A stretch of DNA of 46,411 nucleotides. Source: Rhizobium sp. Q54 (GTDB taxonomy: Bacteria; Pseudomonadota; Alphaproteobacteria; Micropepsales; Micropepsaceae). Position numbers and translations under genes: made by a program. The notes under the pieces were generated by a model that did not search any database, had not been told where the DNA came from, and saw nothing but the letters and a program-made list of their open reading frames with translations. The stretch lies in contig CAMCWK010000023.1 in the NCBI GenBank assembly GCA_945882615.1, positions 1 to 46,411 on the forward strand, in the 5' to 3' direction. Of this stretch, positions 36,526 through 45,900 are shown piece after piece; positions within the stretch are counted from its first letter, which is position 1; the number at the start of each line of letters is the position of its first letter.

Positions 36526-37730
36526 GCGACGTTCCGTATCTTGCTTTCCATCTTCATCAGACGCGCGGCGACGCGCGGCGCGGCATATTCCGCGCCCACC
36601 ATGAAGCGCATCAGCGGCCCGAAGGTGTTGGCCGCCAAAATGCCCATCGCATAAAGGCCCGGCACGCTGGTCTCGAACTGGTCAGACAGGCGGGGCGTAT
36701 GCTCCAGATGGGTGATCTGTCCGCGCAAGGCCTCATCCATGAACGGCAGACGGCGCAGGTCGGGCCGAAAGCCCGTGGCCGCAATGATGTGATCGGCAAC
36801 GATCTCGTGCCACTTGCCGTCCTGGCGGGTGATCAGCGTGACGCGATCGCCCTCAGCGCGCGCGCCCTCGATCACATGGCCCAGATACTGGTGCGCCTTC
36901 AATTTGTCCTGCATGAACCAGCCGGACTCCGGGCCCAGATGGCGCTTGATGGCGCGCAGCCGGAACGCATCGGGCATGCGGCGGAACAGGCGCGGCGCAT
37001 TGGAGCACAGAAATGAACGCCAGCCCGGGCCAATGCCGCTGGACGGGTGGGTAATGGCTTTCAGCCAGGAGACCGCGTCCGGGTCGGGGGCGGTGTGGAA
37101 TTGGACGAGATTGGCGCGCGCCACCAGGGCGACATCCACATTGTCCTCCTGCGCCATCACCGCCGCGTTCACCGCGGATGCGCCGGCGCCCAGGATCAGC
37201 ACGCGCTTGCCAGAAAATCGGCTCAGCTCCCGATGGCCGAAGGAATGGGACAGCAATTGACGGGAGAGGCCGCGCAAGGATGGGGGCAGGTTCTGGAACC
37301 AGTTGATGCCGACCGCAAGGACGACATTGGCCGCCTCCAGCTGCTCGCCATTGTCCAGCGTCAGGATAAAGCCGCGCGGCGATTTCGCCAGCGACACGAC
37401 TTGCTGCTCTTCCAGGCGCGGCACGTAGCGTTTCTGGAACCAGCAGGAATATTCCACAAAGACCGACAGCGGCACCGGAATGAGCTGATCGTGATATTCG
37501 ACGCCCCGGTCCGCGCACCAGACCTTGAGGGTCGACGCCGGATCGGGCGATGACAGGTTGGAGGCAAAGCCATCCGACTTCAGCATCATGCCCCCGGGCA
37601 TGTTCTCACGCCAGCTGGTCATGGCTTTGCCGAAGATGCGGAAGTCGGCGCCGACGGCACCCAGATGCGCGGCCAGCGAAAGACCGTAGGGACCGGCGCC
37701 GATAATGGCGGTCTGGCAAAAATGGGTCAC
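36522..37730 (-). CDS. FAD/NAD(P)-dependent oxidoreductase within the polysaccharide locus
   Basis: This 402-residue predicted flavoprotein has an N-terminal FAD motif (AIIGAGPYGLSLAAHL) and a second, NAD(P)-type dinucleotide motif (VLILGAGASAVNAAVMA, about residue 170). Next come an ATGF motif (HIIAATGFRPDL) and a final FAD-contacting GLYAMGILAANTFGP. The layout resembles flavin monooxygenases and the lysine/ornithine N-hydroxylase group, but no family assignment is safe. The GTG start at 37730 sits directly before the first strand; upstream frame reads non-coding DNA. It is the only gene on the minus strand in the locus, divergent from the ATP-grasp gene with a palindrome between them. It may modify a sugar or amino acid for the polymer. 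Confidence 0.82.
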   Translation of the reverse strand: MTHFCQTAIIGAGPYGLSLAAHLGAVGADFRIFGKAMTSWRENMPGGMMLKSDGFASNLSSPDPASTLKVWCADRGVEYHDQLIPVPLSVFVEYSCWFQKRYVPRLEEQQVVSLAKSPRGFILTLDNGEQLEAANVVLAVGINWFQNLPPSLRGLSRQLLSHSFGHRELSRFSGKRVLILGAGASAVNAAVMAQEDNVDVALVARANLVQFHTAPDPDAVSWLKAITHPSSGIGPGWRSFLCSNAPRLFRRMPDAFRLRAIKRHLGPESGWFMQDKLKAHQYLGHVIEGARAEGDRVTLITRQDGKWHEIVADHIIAATGFRPDLRRLPFMDEALRGQITHLEHTPRLSDQFETSVPGLYAMGILAANTFGPLMRFMVGAEYAAPRVAARLMKMESKIRNVA

Positions 37731-37750
37731 GTAGTATCCAAAATCAGTCC

Positions 37751-37765
37751 GTCCCGAAATGGGAC
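37751..37765. promoter_or_regulatory. 15-base palindrome between FAD and ATP-grasp genes
   Basis: GTCCCGAAATGGGAC has perfect 5-bp arms around GAAAT. It lies 21 bases upstream of the FAD gene start and 80 bases upstream of the ATP-grasp start. A close relative is at 30536-30549 before the first gene of the locus. It is a candidate operator for a common regulator. Confidence 0.45.
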
Positions 37766-37844
37766 GCGCAGGTCTGTTCAGGCGCCAAACTAGCACCACA
37801 AATATTCACCGATGGTTGACGGGGCCGGTCTTATCTTTGCCGCC

Positions 37845-39002
37845 ATGCCTGCCACCGTCCTCCTCGTCACCACCATGGACTGGCCATTTTCGGCCCAACT
37901 CGCCGGTGCCTTCACGGCCGCGGGCGCGCGCGTGGAAGCCTTGTGTTCCAAGGGCAGCATGCTGTCGCTGTCGCGCTACCCCCGGCGCTTTCACCCCTAT
38001 CAGCCGCTGTCGCCGGATGGGTCGCTGCGCGGCGCTATCGCGCAGAGCCAGCCCGATTTCGTCATTCCCTGCGACGATTTGGCGGCCGAGATCGTCACGC
38101 GCGTGACAGGCGGGCCCGATCTCAGCGACCGCCATGATTTTCTCACCCGCGCGGCCCATGCCGGCGCACCGGCACAAAGCCTTGCCCTGGCGGACGAAGA
38201 CGGCGTGAACGACGCCATCCGCCGCTATGGCCTGCCCCTGGTCCTGAAATGCGATCATAGCTGGGGGGGCGCCGGCGTTGTCATCGCGGCCACCCGCCAG
38301 GATGCCCTCGCCACCTTCCGCCGTTTCCGCAAGACGTCACGCCTGCGCGACCTCGCCCGTTTCATCCGCCGCAAGGAAAGCCATTTCCTCAGCCGCGCCT
38401 TGTTGCCCGTCACACCGGCGGTCAGCGCCCAGCCCTTTATCGACGGCCATCCCGCCACAAGCTCCATCGCCTGCTGGCAGGGTGCCGTGGTGGCGGCGAA
38501 CCATTTCGATGTGCTGGTGACCTCGGCCGCCACGGGTCCGGCCTGTGTGGTGGCGCGCCGCGACTGCCCGCAGATGGAGAACGCCGCCGCCGTCATCGCG
38601 AAGGACCTGAATCTCTCCGGCCTGTTCGGCCTGGACTATGTGCGGGATAAATGCGGCAAGGTGCACCTGCTGGAAATCAACGCCCGCGCCACCCCAACCG
38701 CCCATCTGATGCTGAAACAGGACCTGGCGGCGGCGCTGCTGCAGGCGGCAAACCTTCGCGCCCGGCCCCGGCCGCCGATGACCGCGAAAGATGAAGTGGC
38801 GATCTTCCCCCGCGAATGGATGCGCGATCCGGCCAGCGCCTGGCTGAAAAACGCCTATCACGATGTGCCCTGGGACGACCCGGAAGTGGTGCGGGCCTGC
38901 GTCAGGGCCGCCAAGCCCGCGGACCTTGCCGCCGCCCAGGCCCAACTGGAAGCCGGAAAAAGCACAGTTTTAACGACCAAAAGCGCGGTTTTCGGGAGCT
39001 GA
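37845..39002 (+). CDS. ATP-grasp domain protein (carboxylate-amine ligase type)
   Basis: This 385-residue predicted enzyme uses ATP to activate a carboxylate and join it to an amine or similar group. The N-terminal pre-ATP-grasp Rossmann-like part is ATVLLVTTMDWPFSAQLAGAF. The ATP-grasp core has LPLVLKCDHSWGGAGVVIA (phosphate-binding loop and Lys), AQPFIDGHPATSSIACWQG, and the metal-binding end HLLEINARATPTAHL (Glu and Asn). The ATG at 37845 is preferred because it adjoins the first beta strand; an in-frame ATG at 37812 would add 11 residues. Its neighbours suggest it decorates a polysaccharide repeat or its precursor. The substrate is unknown. Confidence 0.82.
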   Translation: MPATVLLVTTMDWPFSAQLAGAFTAAGARVEALCSKGSMLSLSRYPRRFHPYQPLSPDGSLRGAIAQSQPDFVIPCDDLAAEIVTRVTGGPDLSDRHDFLTRAAHAGAPAQSLALADEDGVNDAIRRYGLPLVLKCDHSWGGAGVVIAATRQDALATFRRFRKTSRLRDLARFIRRKESHFLSRALLPVTPAVSAQPFIDGHPATSSIACWQGAVVAANHFDVLVTSAATGPACVVARRDCPQMENAAAVIAKDLNLSGLFGLDYVRDKCGKVHLLEINARATPTAHLMLKQDLAAALLQAANLRARPRPPMTAKDEVAIFPREWMRDPASAWLKNAYHDVPWDDPEVVRACVRAAKPADLAAAQAQLEAGKSTVLTTKSAVFGS

Positions 39003-39112
39003 ACGGGGCTCCAGGCCCCCGGCGTTAACCTTTCATCAGGCAGCGGGGCGCTACTTGTTAAGGCCTTGGGGGGCCTCAGATTCGGGGCCTTGCGCAAAGG
39101 CTGTTCGTATTT

Positions 39113-41344
39113 ATGTCTCCATACCGGCCACCCAGTCGTCTACCGGCGTCCTATGCGCCGCCACCCGGCTATGCCCCGCTCTATGCGCCGCCTTCATCGT
39201 TCCAGCTCGCTGATTTCTTCCGCCTGCTGGATGCGCGCCGCGGACTGATCCTTCGCGTCGCACTGGCCACTATCCTGTGCGCAGTGGCGTTCGCGATGGT
39301 GCAGCCCACCACCTACACGAGTTCGGCGGTGGTGATCCTGGATCCGCGCAAGAACAACGTCACCGAAACGACATCTGTGCTGTCGCCGCTCGCCCCCGAT
39401 GCCGCCACCATGCAGAACCAGCTGCAAATTCTGACGTCGCGCGAACTCGCCGCCACCGTGGTCGAGCGGCTGAAGCTGCAGGACGATCCCGAATTCAATC
39501 CCGCCCTGGCCCAGCCCAGCCTGATACAGCTGGTCGGGCAGATGTTCTCGCTGCTGCATCCGCGCAACTGGTTTGCCAGCGACATGCCGGCCCCGGGCAC
39601 GCTGGGCCGCGATCGCATCATCGATAGTTTCCTCAGCCATATCAGCGCCAATCCGCAGGGACTTTCGACCGCCATCACCGTCTCGGCCCGCTCGCGCGAT
39701 GCCACCAAGGCGGCGCTGCTCGCCAACACGCTGGCGGACGCCTATGTCAAAGCCCAGCTCGCCATCAAGGTGAATGCCACCGCCGCCACCACCGACTGGC
39801 TCAACAGCCGGTTGCAGGATCTCTCCCAGCAGCTTCAGGCCCAGCAGGAAGCGGTGCAGCGCTACAAGGCGCAGAACAATCTCAACGACTCCGCCCCGGG
39901 TAACTCTCTGGTGGACCAGCAGATGTCCGCCATCAATGCGCAGGTCGTCGCGGCGCGGTCCGAACTGGCTGCCAAGCAGGCGATCAAGAACCGCATTGAT
40001 CAACTGGCGGCGTCCGGCAATCCCGCCGATATCGGTCAGATCGTTGCCTCGCAGCTGATCGTGCAGTTGCGCACCCAGCAGTCCGAGCTGCTGCGCCAGG
40101 AAGCCGAGCTGGGCAGCAAGTATGGCCCATTGCATCCGCGCATGCAGGCGATCCAGCAGCAAAAACGCGACATGGCGTTCAAGATCACCGAGGAGGTCAA
40201 CCGCCTGGCCGCCAGCGCCGCCAGCGATGTGATCATGGCCCGCGCCCATCTGGGTTCGCTGCAGTCCAGCCTGGGAGGCACCGAGGGAACGGCGCGCACC
40301 CAGAACGTCGCACGCATTCAGCTCCAGGCGCTGGAATCCAACGCCAACTCCACCCGGCTGCAGTATGAGGCTTTCGTTCAAAAACTGCGCCAGACCCAGA
40401 ATATGGATGACGCGCAAACCCCCGAAAGCCGCATCATCAGCCAGGCGCCGGTGCCGCTGTATCCCAGCGGCCCCAAGCGCAGCCTGATCGTGGCCGCATC
40501 CATTCCGCTGGGCGTGCTCTTGGGCATCCTAACGGCGCTGATTGTCGAAAAACTCGGACCCCTTCTGCCGGTGCGGGTCAATGGCTCGCCCCGCGCCTCG
40601 CTGGTGCCCCCGATGATGCGCACCCGGCCGCGCCGCCGCACTTCAAATGCGGGCACCACCGCGCCGGTGGCGGTGTGGAATGGCCCGCCCATCCTGTCCG
40701 AGATCAACGATCCGGCGCAGCTGCGCGCCGCCGATTTCGTGCTGGATTACCCGGCCAGCAAATATTCCCATGCCATGGCCGCGCTGGTGCGCCAGCTGGA
40801 ATCGCGCCCCGCCTCCGGCGTGGCGGGCGCCGCCATCGTGGCGGTGACATCGCCCGACAATGGCGAGAACCGCAGCGCCATCGCCGTCAGTCTGGCGCGC
40901 GCCGCCGCCAAGATGGGCAAGAAGACCATATTGGTGGATTGCGCCGGGGCGCGGCTGTCCACCAAGGCGATCAAGGCGCCGGTCAAGAGCGGCATCTTCG
41001 AAGTTCTGACCGGCAGCGTGCCGCTGAACCAGGCCCTGGTCAAAGATCCGCGCGGCGATGTTTACCTGCTGGGCACGCCCAGGCGTCCGCCCAACGCCGT
41101 CACCATGTATTCCTCCCGCCCCATGGCGCGGCTGGTCCATATCCTGCGCGGCGGCGCCGATTTCGTGGTGATCGATTGCGGCCCCGCCGGCGCGGGCCCG
41201 GAAGCGGCGCTGATCGCGCGGCTGGCGGACGCCACCGTGCTGGTATCGAACCGCAAGGCGCTGCACAGCCCGCTGATCGCCAACGCAGCGCAGATTCTGG
41301 AAAGCGCCAAGGCAGCGCCGATCGGGATAGTGGTGACGAAGTAG
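39113..41344 (+). CDS. Wzz/tyrosine-kinase-like polysaccharide co-polymerase with degenerate ATP site
   Basis: This 743-residue inner-membrane protein controls chain length or export in Wzx/Wzy-type pathways. It has a Tyr/Pro-rich cytoplasmic N-terminus (PPPGYAPLYAPP), a Wzz domain with a first helix (LILRVALATILCAVAFAMV), a long periplasmic coiled coil (about residues 190-430) and a second helix (LIVAASIPLGVLLGILTAL). A C-terminal BY-kinase-like domain runs from about residue 555. Its Walker A reads TSPDNGENRSA where active kinases have GEGKST, so Arg587 replaces the Lys. Walker A' reads LVDCAGARL, with only one Asp (Asp609). There is no C-terminal Tyr cluster. Kinase activity is therefore doubtful; the fold may serve only as a scaffold. 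Confidence 0.88.
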   Translation: MSPYRPPSRLPASYAPPPGYAPLYAPPSSFQLADFFRLLDARRGLILRVALATILCAVAFAMVQPTTYTSSAVVILDPRKNNVTETTSVLSPLAPDAATMQNQLQILTSRELAATVVERLKLQDDPEFNPALAQPSLIQLVGQMFSLLHPRNWFASDMPAPGTLGRDRIIDSFLSHISANPQGLSTAITVSARSRDATKAALLANTLADAYVKAQLAIKVNATAATTDWLNSRLQDLSQQLQAQQEAVQRYKAQNNLNDSAPGNSLVDQQMSAINAQVVAARSELAAKQAIKNRIDQLAASGNPADIGQIVASQLIVQLRTQQSELLRQEAELGSKYGPLHPRMQAIQQQKRDMAFKITEEVNRLAASAASDVIMARAHLGSLQSSLGGTEGTARTQNVARIQLQALESNANSTRLQYEAFVQKLRQTQNMDDAQTPESRIISQAPVPLYPSGPKRSLIVAASIPLGVLLGILTALIVEKLGPLLPVRVNGSPRASLVPPMMRTRPRRRTSNAGTTAPVAVWNGPPILSEINDPAQLRAADFVLDYPASKYSHAMAALVRQLESRPASGVAGAAIVAVTSPDNGENRSAIAVSLARAAAKMGKKTILVDCAGARLSTKAIKAPVKSGIFEVLTGSVPLNQALVKDPRGDVYLLGTPRRPPNAVTMYSSRPMARLVHILRGGADFVVIDCGPAGAGPEAALIARLADATVLVSNRKALHSPLIANAAQILESAKAAPIGIVVTK

Positions 41345-41351
41345 GCTTTCC

Positions 41352-41491
41352 TGTCATTCCCGGCGAGCGCGTAAGCGCGAGGGAGTTCGTAGCGGCAGCG
41401 TACGAACGATCCATCTTTCCGCCAGCAACCCACCTTCCACATGGATTCCCTTCCCCTCGCATCGCAACGCGATGCTCGGCCGGGAATGACA
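41352..41491. repeat. REP-like palindromic element with 13-bp terminal inverted repeats
   Basis: TGTCATTCCCGGC (41352-41364) and GCCGGGAATGACA (41479-41491) are perfect inverted repeats about 140 bases apart end to end. Between them are further perfect stems: TTCGTA/TACGAA near 41386-41406 and GCATCGC/GCGATGC near 41458-41474. The element fills the gap between the convergent kinase-like and gltD genes. This architecture is typical of dispersed REP/MITE-type elements, and it may also stop transcripts from both sides. Confidence 0.75.
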
Positions 41492-41497
41492 AATGGA

Positions 41498-42949
41498 TTA
41501 TCGCGGAAGCTCCGAGCTACCCATCAGGAACTCATCCACGCCCCGCGCGCATTGACGCCCCTCGCGGATCGCCCACACGACGAGCGACTGTCCCCGCCGC
41601 ATGTCGCCGCAGGCAAAGACCTTGCCTTTGCTGGTCTGGTAGTTGGTCACCGGCGCCTTCACATTGCCCCGCGCATCCAGCTCGACGCCGGACTGTTCGA
41701 TCAAGCCGGCCTTGCGGGGGCCGACAAAGCCCATCGCCAGAAACACCAGATCGGCTTTCAGGGTGAATTCGCTGCCCGGCACTTCGACAAGATTCATCTT
41801 GCCGCCATCGCCAAGCTTCCATTCGACCCGCACGCATTCCAGCGCGGTGATCTTGCCATCATTCCCGATGGCGCGCTTGGTCTGCACCGCCCAATCGCGA
41901 TCGCAGCCTTCCTGGTGCGAGGAAGACGTGCGCAGCTTCATGGGCCAATCCGGCCATACCAGCAGCTTGTTTTCCTTCACCGGCGGCTGCGGCATGATTT
42001 CGAACTGGGTCACCGAGGCCGCGCCATGGCGGTTTGAGGTGCCGACACAGTCCGAACCGGTATCGCCGCCGCCGATCACCACCACATGCTTGCCCTTGGC
42101 CGACAGGGTGCCGTTCGGAGCCGCCTTGTTTTCCGGATCGCCCGCCACCCGCTTGTTCTGCTGGGTCAGGAAGTCCATGGCGAAATGAATGCCCTCCAGC
42201 TCGCGCCCGATGATGGGAAGGTCGCGCGGCGCTTCCGCCCCGCCCGACAGCACCACCGCGTCATAATCGGCCAGCAGCATGTCCATCGAAACGCCGACAC
42301 CGACCTCGACATTGGTGCGGAAGGCCACGCCTTCGGCTTCCATCTGGCGCATGCGCCGGTCGATTAGATGCTTTTCCATCTTGAAGTCGGGAATGCCGTA
42401 ACGCAGCAAGCCGCCGATGCGATCCGACTTCTCGAACACGGTGACGCTGTGGCCGGCGCGCGCAAGTTGCTGGGCGGCGGCCATGCCGGCCGGGCCCGAA
42501 CCCACCACCGCCACGGTCTTGCCGGTCTTCTTCGGCGCCAGCTGCGGCTGGATCCAGCCTTCTTCCCAGGCGCGGTCCACGATCTGGCATTCGATGGTCT
42601 TGATGGTGACCGGCGTGTCGATGATGTTCAGGGTGCAGCTGGCTTCGCAGGGTGCCGGACAGATGCGCCCGGTGAATTCCGGGAAATTGTTGGTGGTGTG
42701 CAGGTTCTCGGAGGCGCTGCGCCACTGGTCGCGATAGACCAGATGGTTCCAGTCGGGAATCTGGTTGTTGACCGGGCAACCCTGGTGACAAAAGGGAATG
42801 CCGCAATCCATGCAGCGCGCCGCCTGCTTGCTGACATCGGCATAGGGCAGCGGCTGCACGAACTCGTGATAATTGTTGATGCGCGTTTCCGGCTTCTCGC
42901 TGGGGCGGTCCTGCCGTTCGATTTCCAGAAAGCCTGTGATCTTGCCCAT
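41498..42949 (-). CDS. gltD: Glutamate synthase (NADPH) small subunit
   Basis: This 483-residue subunit supplies electrons from NADPH to the large subunit, which makes glutamate from glutamine and 2-oxoglutarate. The N-terminal iron-sulfur region has [23 protein letters not shown] and [12 protein letters not shown]. The FAD motif is [21 protein letters not shown], with [15 protein letters not shown] after it. The NADPH motif is [22 protein letters not shown]. The closing FAD site is [18 protein letters not shown]. All are standard and the length is typical. The ATG at 42949 lies 5 bases after the gltB stop, so the two form an operon in the order gltB-gltD. Confidence 0.97.
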   Translation of the reverse strand: MGKITGFLEIERQDRPSEKPETRINNYHEFVQPLPYADVSKQAARCMDCGIPFCHQGCPVNNQIPDWNHLVYRDQWRSASENLHTTNNFPEFTGRICPAPCEASCTLNIIDTPVTIKTIECQIVDRAWEEGWIQPQLAPKKTGKTVAVVGSGPAGMAAAQQLARAGHSVTVFEKSDRIGGLLRYGIPDFKMEKHLIDRRMRQMEAEGVAFRTNVEVGVGVSMDMLLADYDAVVLSGGAEAPRDLPIIGRELEGIHFAMDFLTQQNKRVAGDPENKAAPNGTLSAKGKHVVVIGGGDTGSDCVGTSNRHGAASVTQFEIMPQPPVKENKLLVWPDWPMKLRTSSSHQEGCDRDWAVQTKRAIGNDGKITALECVRVEWKLGDGGKMNLVEVPGSEFTLKADLVFLAMGFVGPRKAGLIEQSGVELDARGNVKAPVTNYQTSKGKVFACGDMRRGQSLVVWAIREGRQCARGVDEFLMGSSELPR

Positions 42950-42954
42950 ATGTC

Positions 42955-45900
42955 TTACTCAGCCGCGATGTGGGAAGCGGCGCGCGCCTTGATCGCCGCC
43001 AGCGCCGTGGCGTAATCGGACGGCATCACCTTGACGAACTTGCACAGCTGCGCATCCCAATTGTCCAGGATCATCTTGGCGCGCGCGCTGCCGGTATGCA
43101 GCAGGTGGCGCTCCACCAGGATTTTCAGCCGCTCGGCATCGAAGCGCAGGAAATCGCCCATACCGGCATCCGCCACGCTGACCGAGCGCTGCTTGGGCAG
43201 GTCGCTATGGTCGATATTCTCGCAAGGCCCGATCTTCTCCAGCTTGACCATGGACGGATTGCAGCGCTGTTCGAAGCTGCCATCCTCGTCATAGACATAG
43301 GCCACGCCCCCCGACATGCCGGCGGCGAAATTGCGCCCCGTCGTGCCCAGCACCACCACCACGCCGCCGGTCATATATTCGCAGCCATGGTCACCGGTAC
43401 CTTCCACCACCGCGATGGCGCCGGAATTGCGCACCGCGAAACGCTCGCCGGCCACGCCATGGAAATAGGCTTCGCCCGCGACAGCGCCGTACAGCACGGT
43501 ATTGCCGACAATGATATTCTCGGCCGGATCGCGGCTGAGCCCCTTGGGCGGCTTGACCACGATGCGGCCTCCAGAAAGTCCTTTGCCGACATAATCGTTG
43601 GCATCGCCGGTCAGCTCGATGGAGACGCCGCGCGCCAGGAAGGCGCCGAAGCTCTGCCCCGCCGTGCCGGTGAACTTCACGCTGATCGTGTCTTCCGGCA
43701 GGCCGGCATGGCCGTGGCGCCTGGCCACTTCGCCCGACAGCATGGCGCCAACAGTGCGATCGACATTGCGCACGCTGCGTTCCAGCCGGACCGGCTGGCC
43801 GTTTTCGATCGAAGGCTTGGCGGCGGCGATCAGCTCGTGGTCCAGCGCCGATTCCAGCCCGTGATTCTGCTTTTCCTTGTGATGGATGGCGACGCCGGGC
43901 TTGGGAGTCACGCTGTAGAGAATGCGCGACAGGTCCACGCCCTTGGCCTTCCAGTGGCCGATGGCCTTCTTCATGTCCAGCCTGTCCACCCGGCCAACCA
44001 TCTCGGCGACGGTGCGGAAGCCAAGCTCGGACATGATCATCCGCAGCTCCTCGGCCACGAAGAAGAAATAGTTGATCACATGCTCGGGCTGGCCGGTGAA
44101 GCGCTTGCGCAGGATCGGATCCTGGGTCGCCACACCCACCGGGCAGGTGTTGAGATGACACTTGCGCATCATGATGCAGCCCGAGGCGATCAAGGGCGCG
44201 GTGGCAAAGCCGAACTCGTCGGCGCCCAGAAGCGCGCCGATGGCGACGTCGCGGCCCGTGCGAAGCCCGCCATCCACCTGCACCGCAATGCGGCCGCGAA
44301 GCCCGTTCAGCACCAAGGTCTGCTGGGTTTCCGCCAAACCGATTTCCCACGGGGATCCGGCATGGGTCAGCGAGGTCAGCGGCGAGGCGCCGGTGCCGCC
44401 TTCGAAGCCTGAAATGGTGACATGGTCGGCGCGGCACTTGGCGACGCCGGCCGCAACCGTGCCCACGCCCACTTCCGACACCAGCTTGACCGAGATGCGA
44501 GCCTTCTGGTTGACGCTTTTGAGGTCGCGGATCAGCTGCGCCAGGTCTTCGATCGAATAGATGTCGTGATGGGGCGGCGGCGAAATCAGGCCGACGCCCG
44601 GCGTCGAGTGACGCACCTTGGCAATATTGGCGTCAACCTTGTGGCCGGGCAGCTGGCCGCCTTCGCCGGGCTTGGCGCCCTGGGCCATCTTGATCTGGAT
44701 GTCGTCGGCATTGACCAGATATTCCGCCGTGACGCCGAAGCGCCCCGAGGCCACCTGCTTAATGGCCGAGCGCATGGAGTCGCCATTGGCCATGGGCGTG
44801 AAGCGGTCGGATTCCTCGCCGCCCTCGCCGGTATTGGAACGCCCGCCGATACGGTTCATGGCGATGGCCAGGTTGGTATGGGCTTCGCGGCTGATGGAGC
44901 CAAAGCTCATCGCGCCGGTGGAGAACCGCTTGACGATCTCGCTGGCCGCTTCGACTTCATCCAGCGGCACGCTCGCACCGTCGGTCTTGAAATTCATCAG
45001 CCCGCGCAGGGTCAGCAGGCGTTCATTCTGGTCGTTGATCTGCTGGGCGAACAGTTCGTACTCGGCCGGATTGTTGCCACGCACCGCATGTTGCAGGCGG
45101 GACACCGACTCCGGCGTCCAGGCATGGTCTTCGCCGCGCAGGCGGAAGGCATAATCGCCCCCCACATCCAGCATGTTGCGATAGATCGGATTGTCGCCAA
45201 AGGCGTCGCGGTGACGGCGCACGCACTCTTCGGCGATTTCCTTCAGCCCGATGCCCTCCACCGTGGTGGCGGTGCCGGTGAAATATTTCTCGATGAAGTC
45301 GCTGGAAAGGCCCACCGCGTCGAAAATCTGCGCCCCGCAATAAGACTGGTAGGTGGAGATGCCCATCTTGGACATCACCTTCAAAACACCCTTGCCGATG
45401 GCCTTGATGTAGTTCTTCTGGACTTCATAGGCCTTGAGCGACAGGCCCTGCTTGACGCGGATCTGTTCCAGCGTCTCGAACGCCAGATAGGGATTGACCG
45501 CTTCGGCGCCATAACCGGCCAGCACGCAGAAGTGATGCACTTCGCGCGCTTCGCCGGTTTCCACAACCAGCCCGGTCTGCATGCGCAGCCCCTGGCGCAC
45601 CAGATGATGATGCACGGCGGCGATCGCCAGCGCCGCGGGAATTGGAATCCGGTCGGCGCTGACCGCGCGATCTGAGAGGATAAGAATGTTATTGTCCGCC
45701 AGCACCGCGTCGGTGGCGTTCAGGCAGATACGCTGCACGGCATTGGACAGGCCGTCCGCGCCTTCCACCGCCGGCCAAGTGCAGTCGATGGTGGCGGTGC
45801 GGAAGGCGCCGTCCACCAGTTCGGAAATCGAGCGGATCTTCTCGACATCGGCATTGGTCAGCACCGGCTGGGTCACTTCCAGCCGCTTGTGGGCGCCGGC

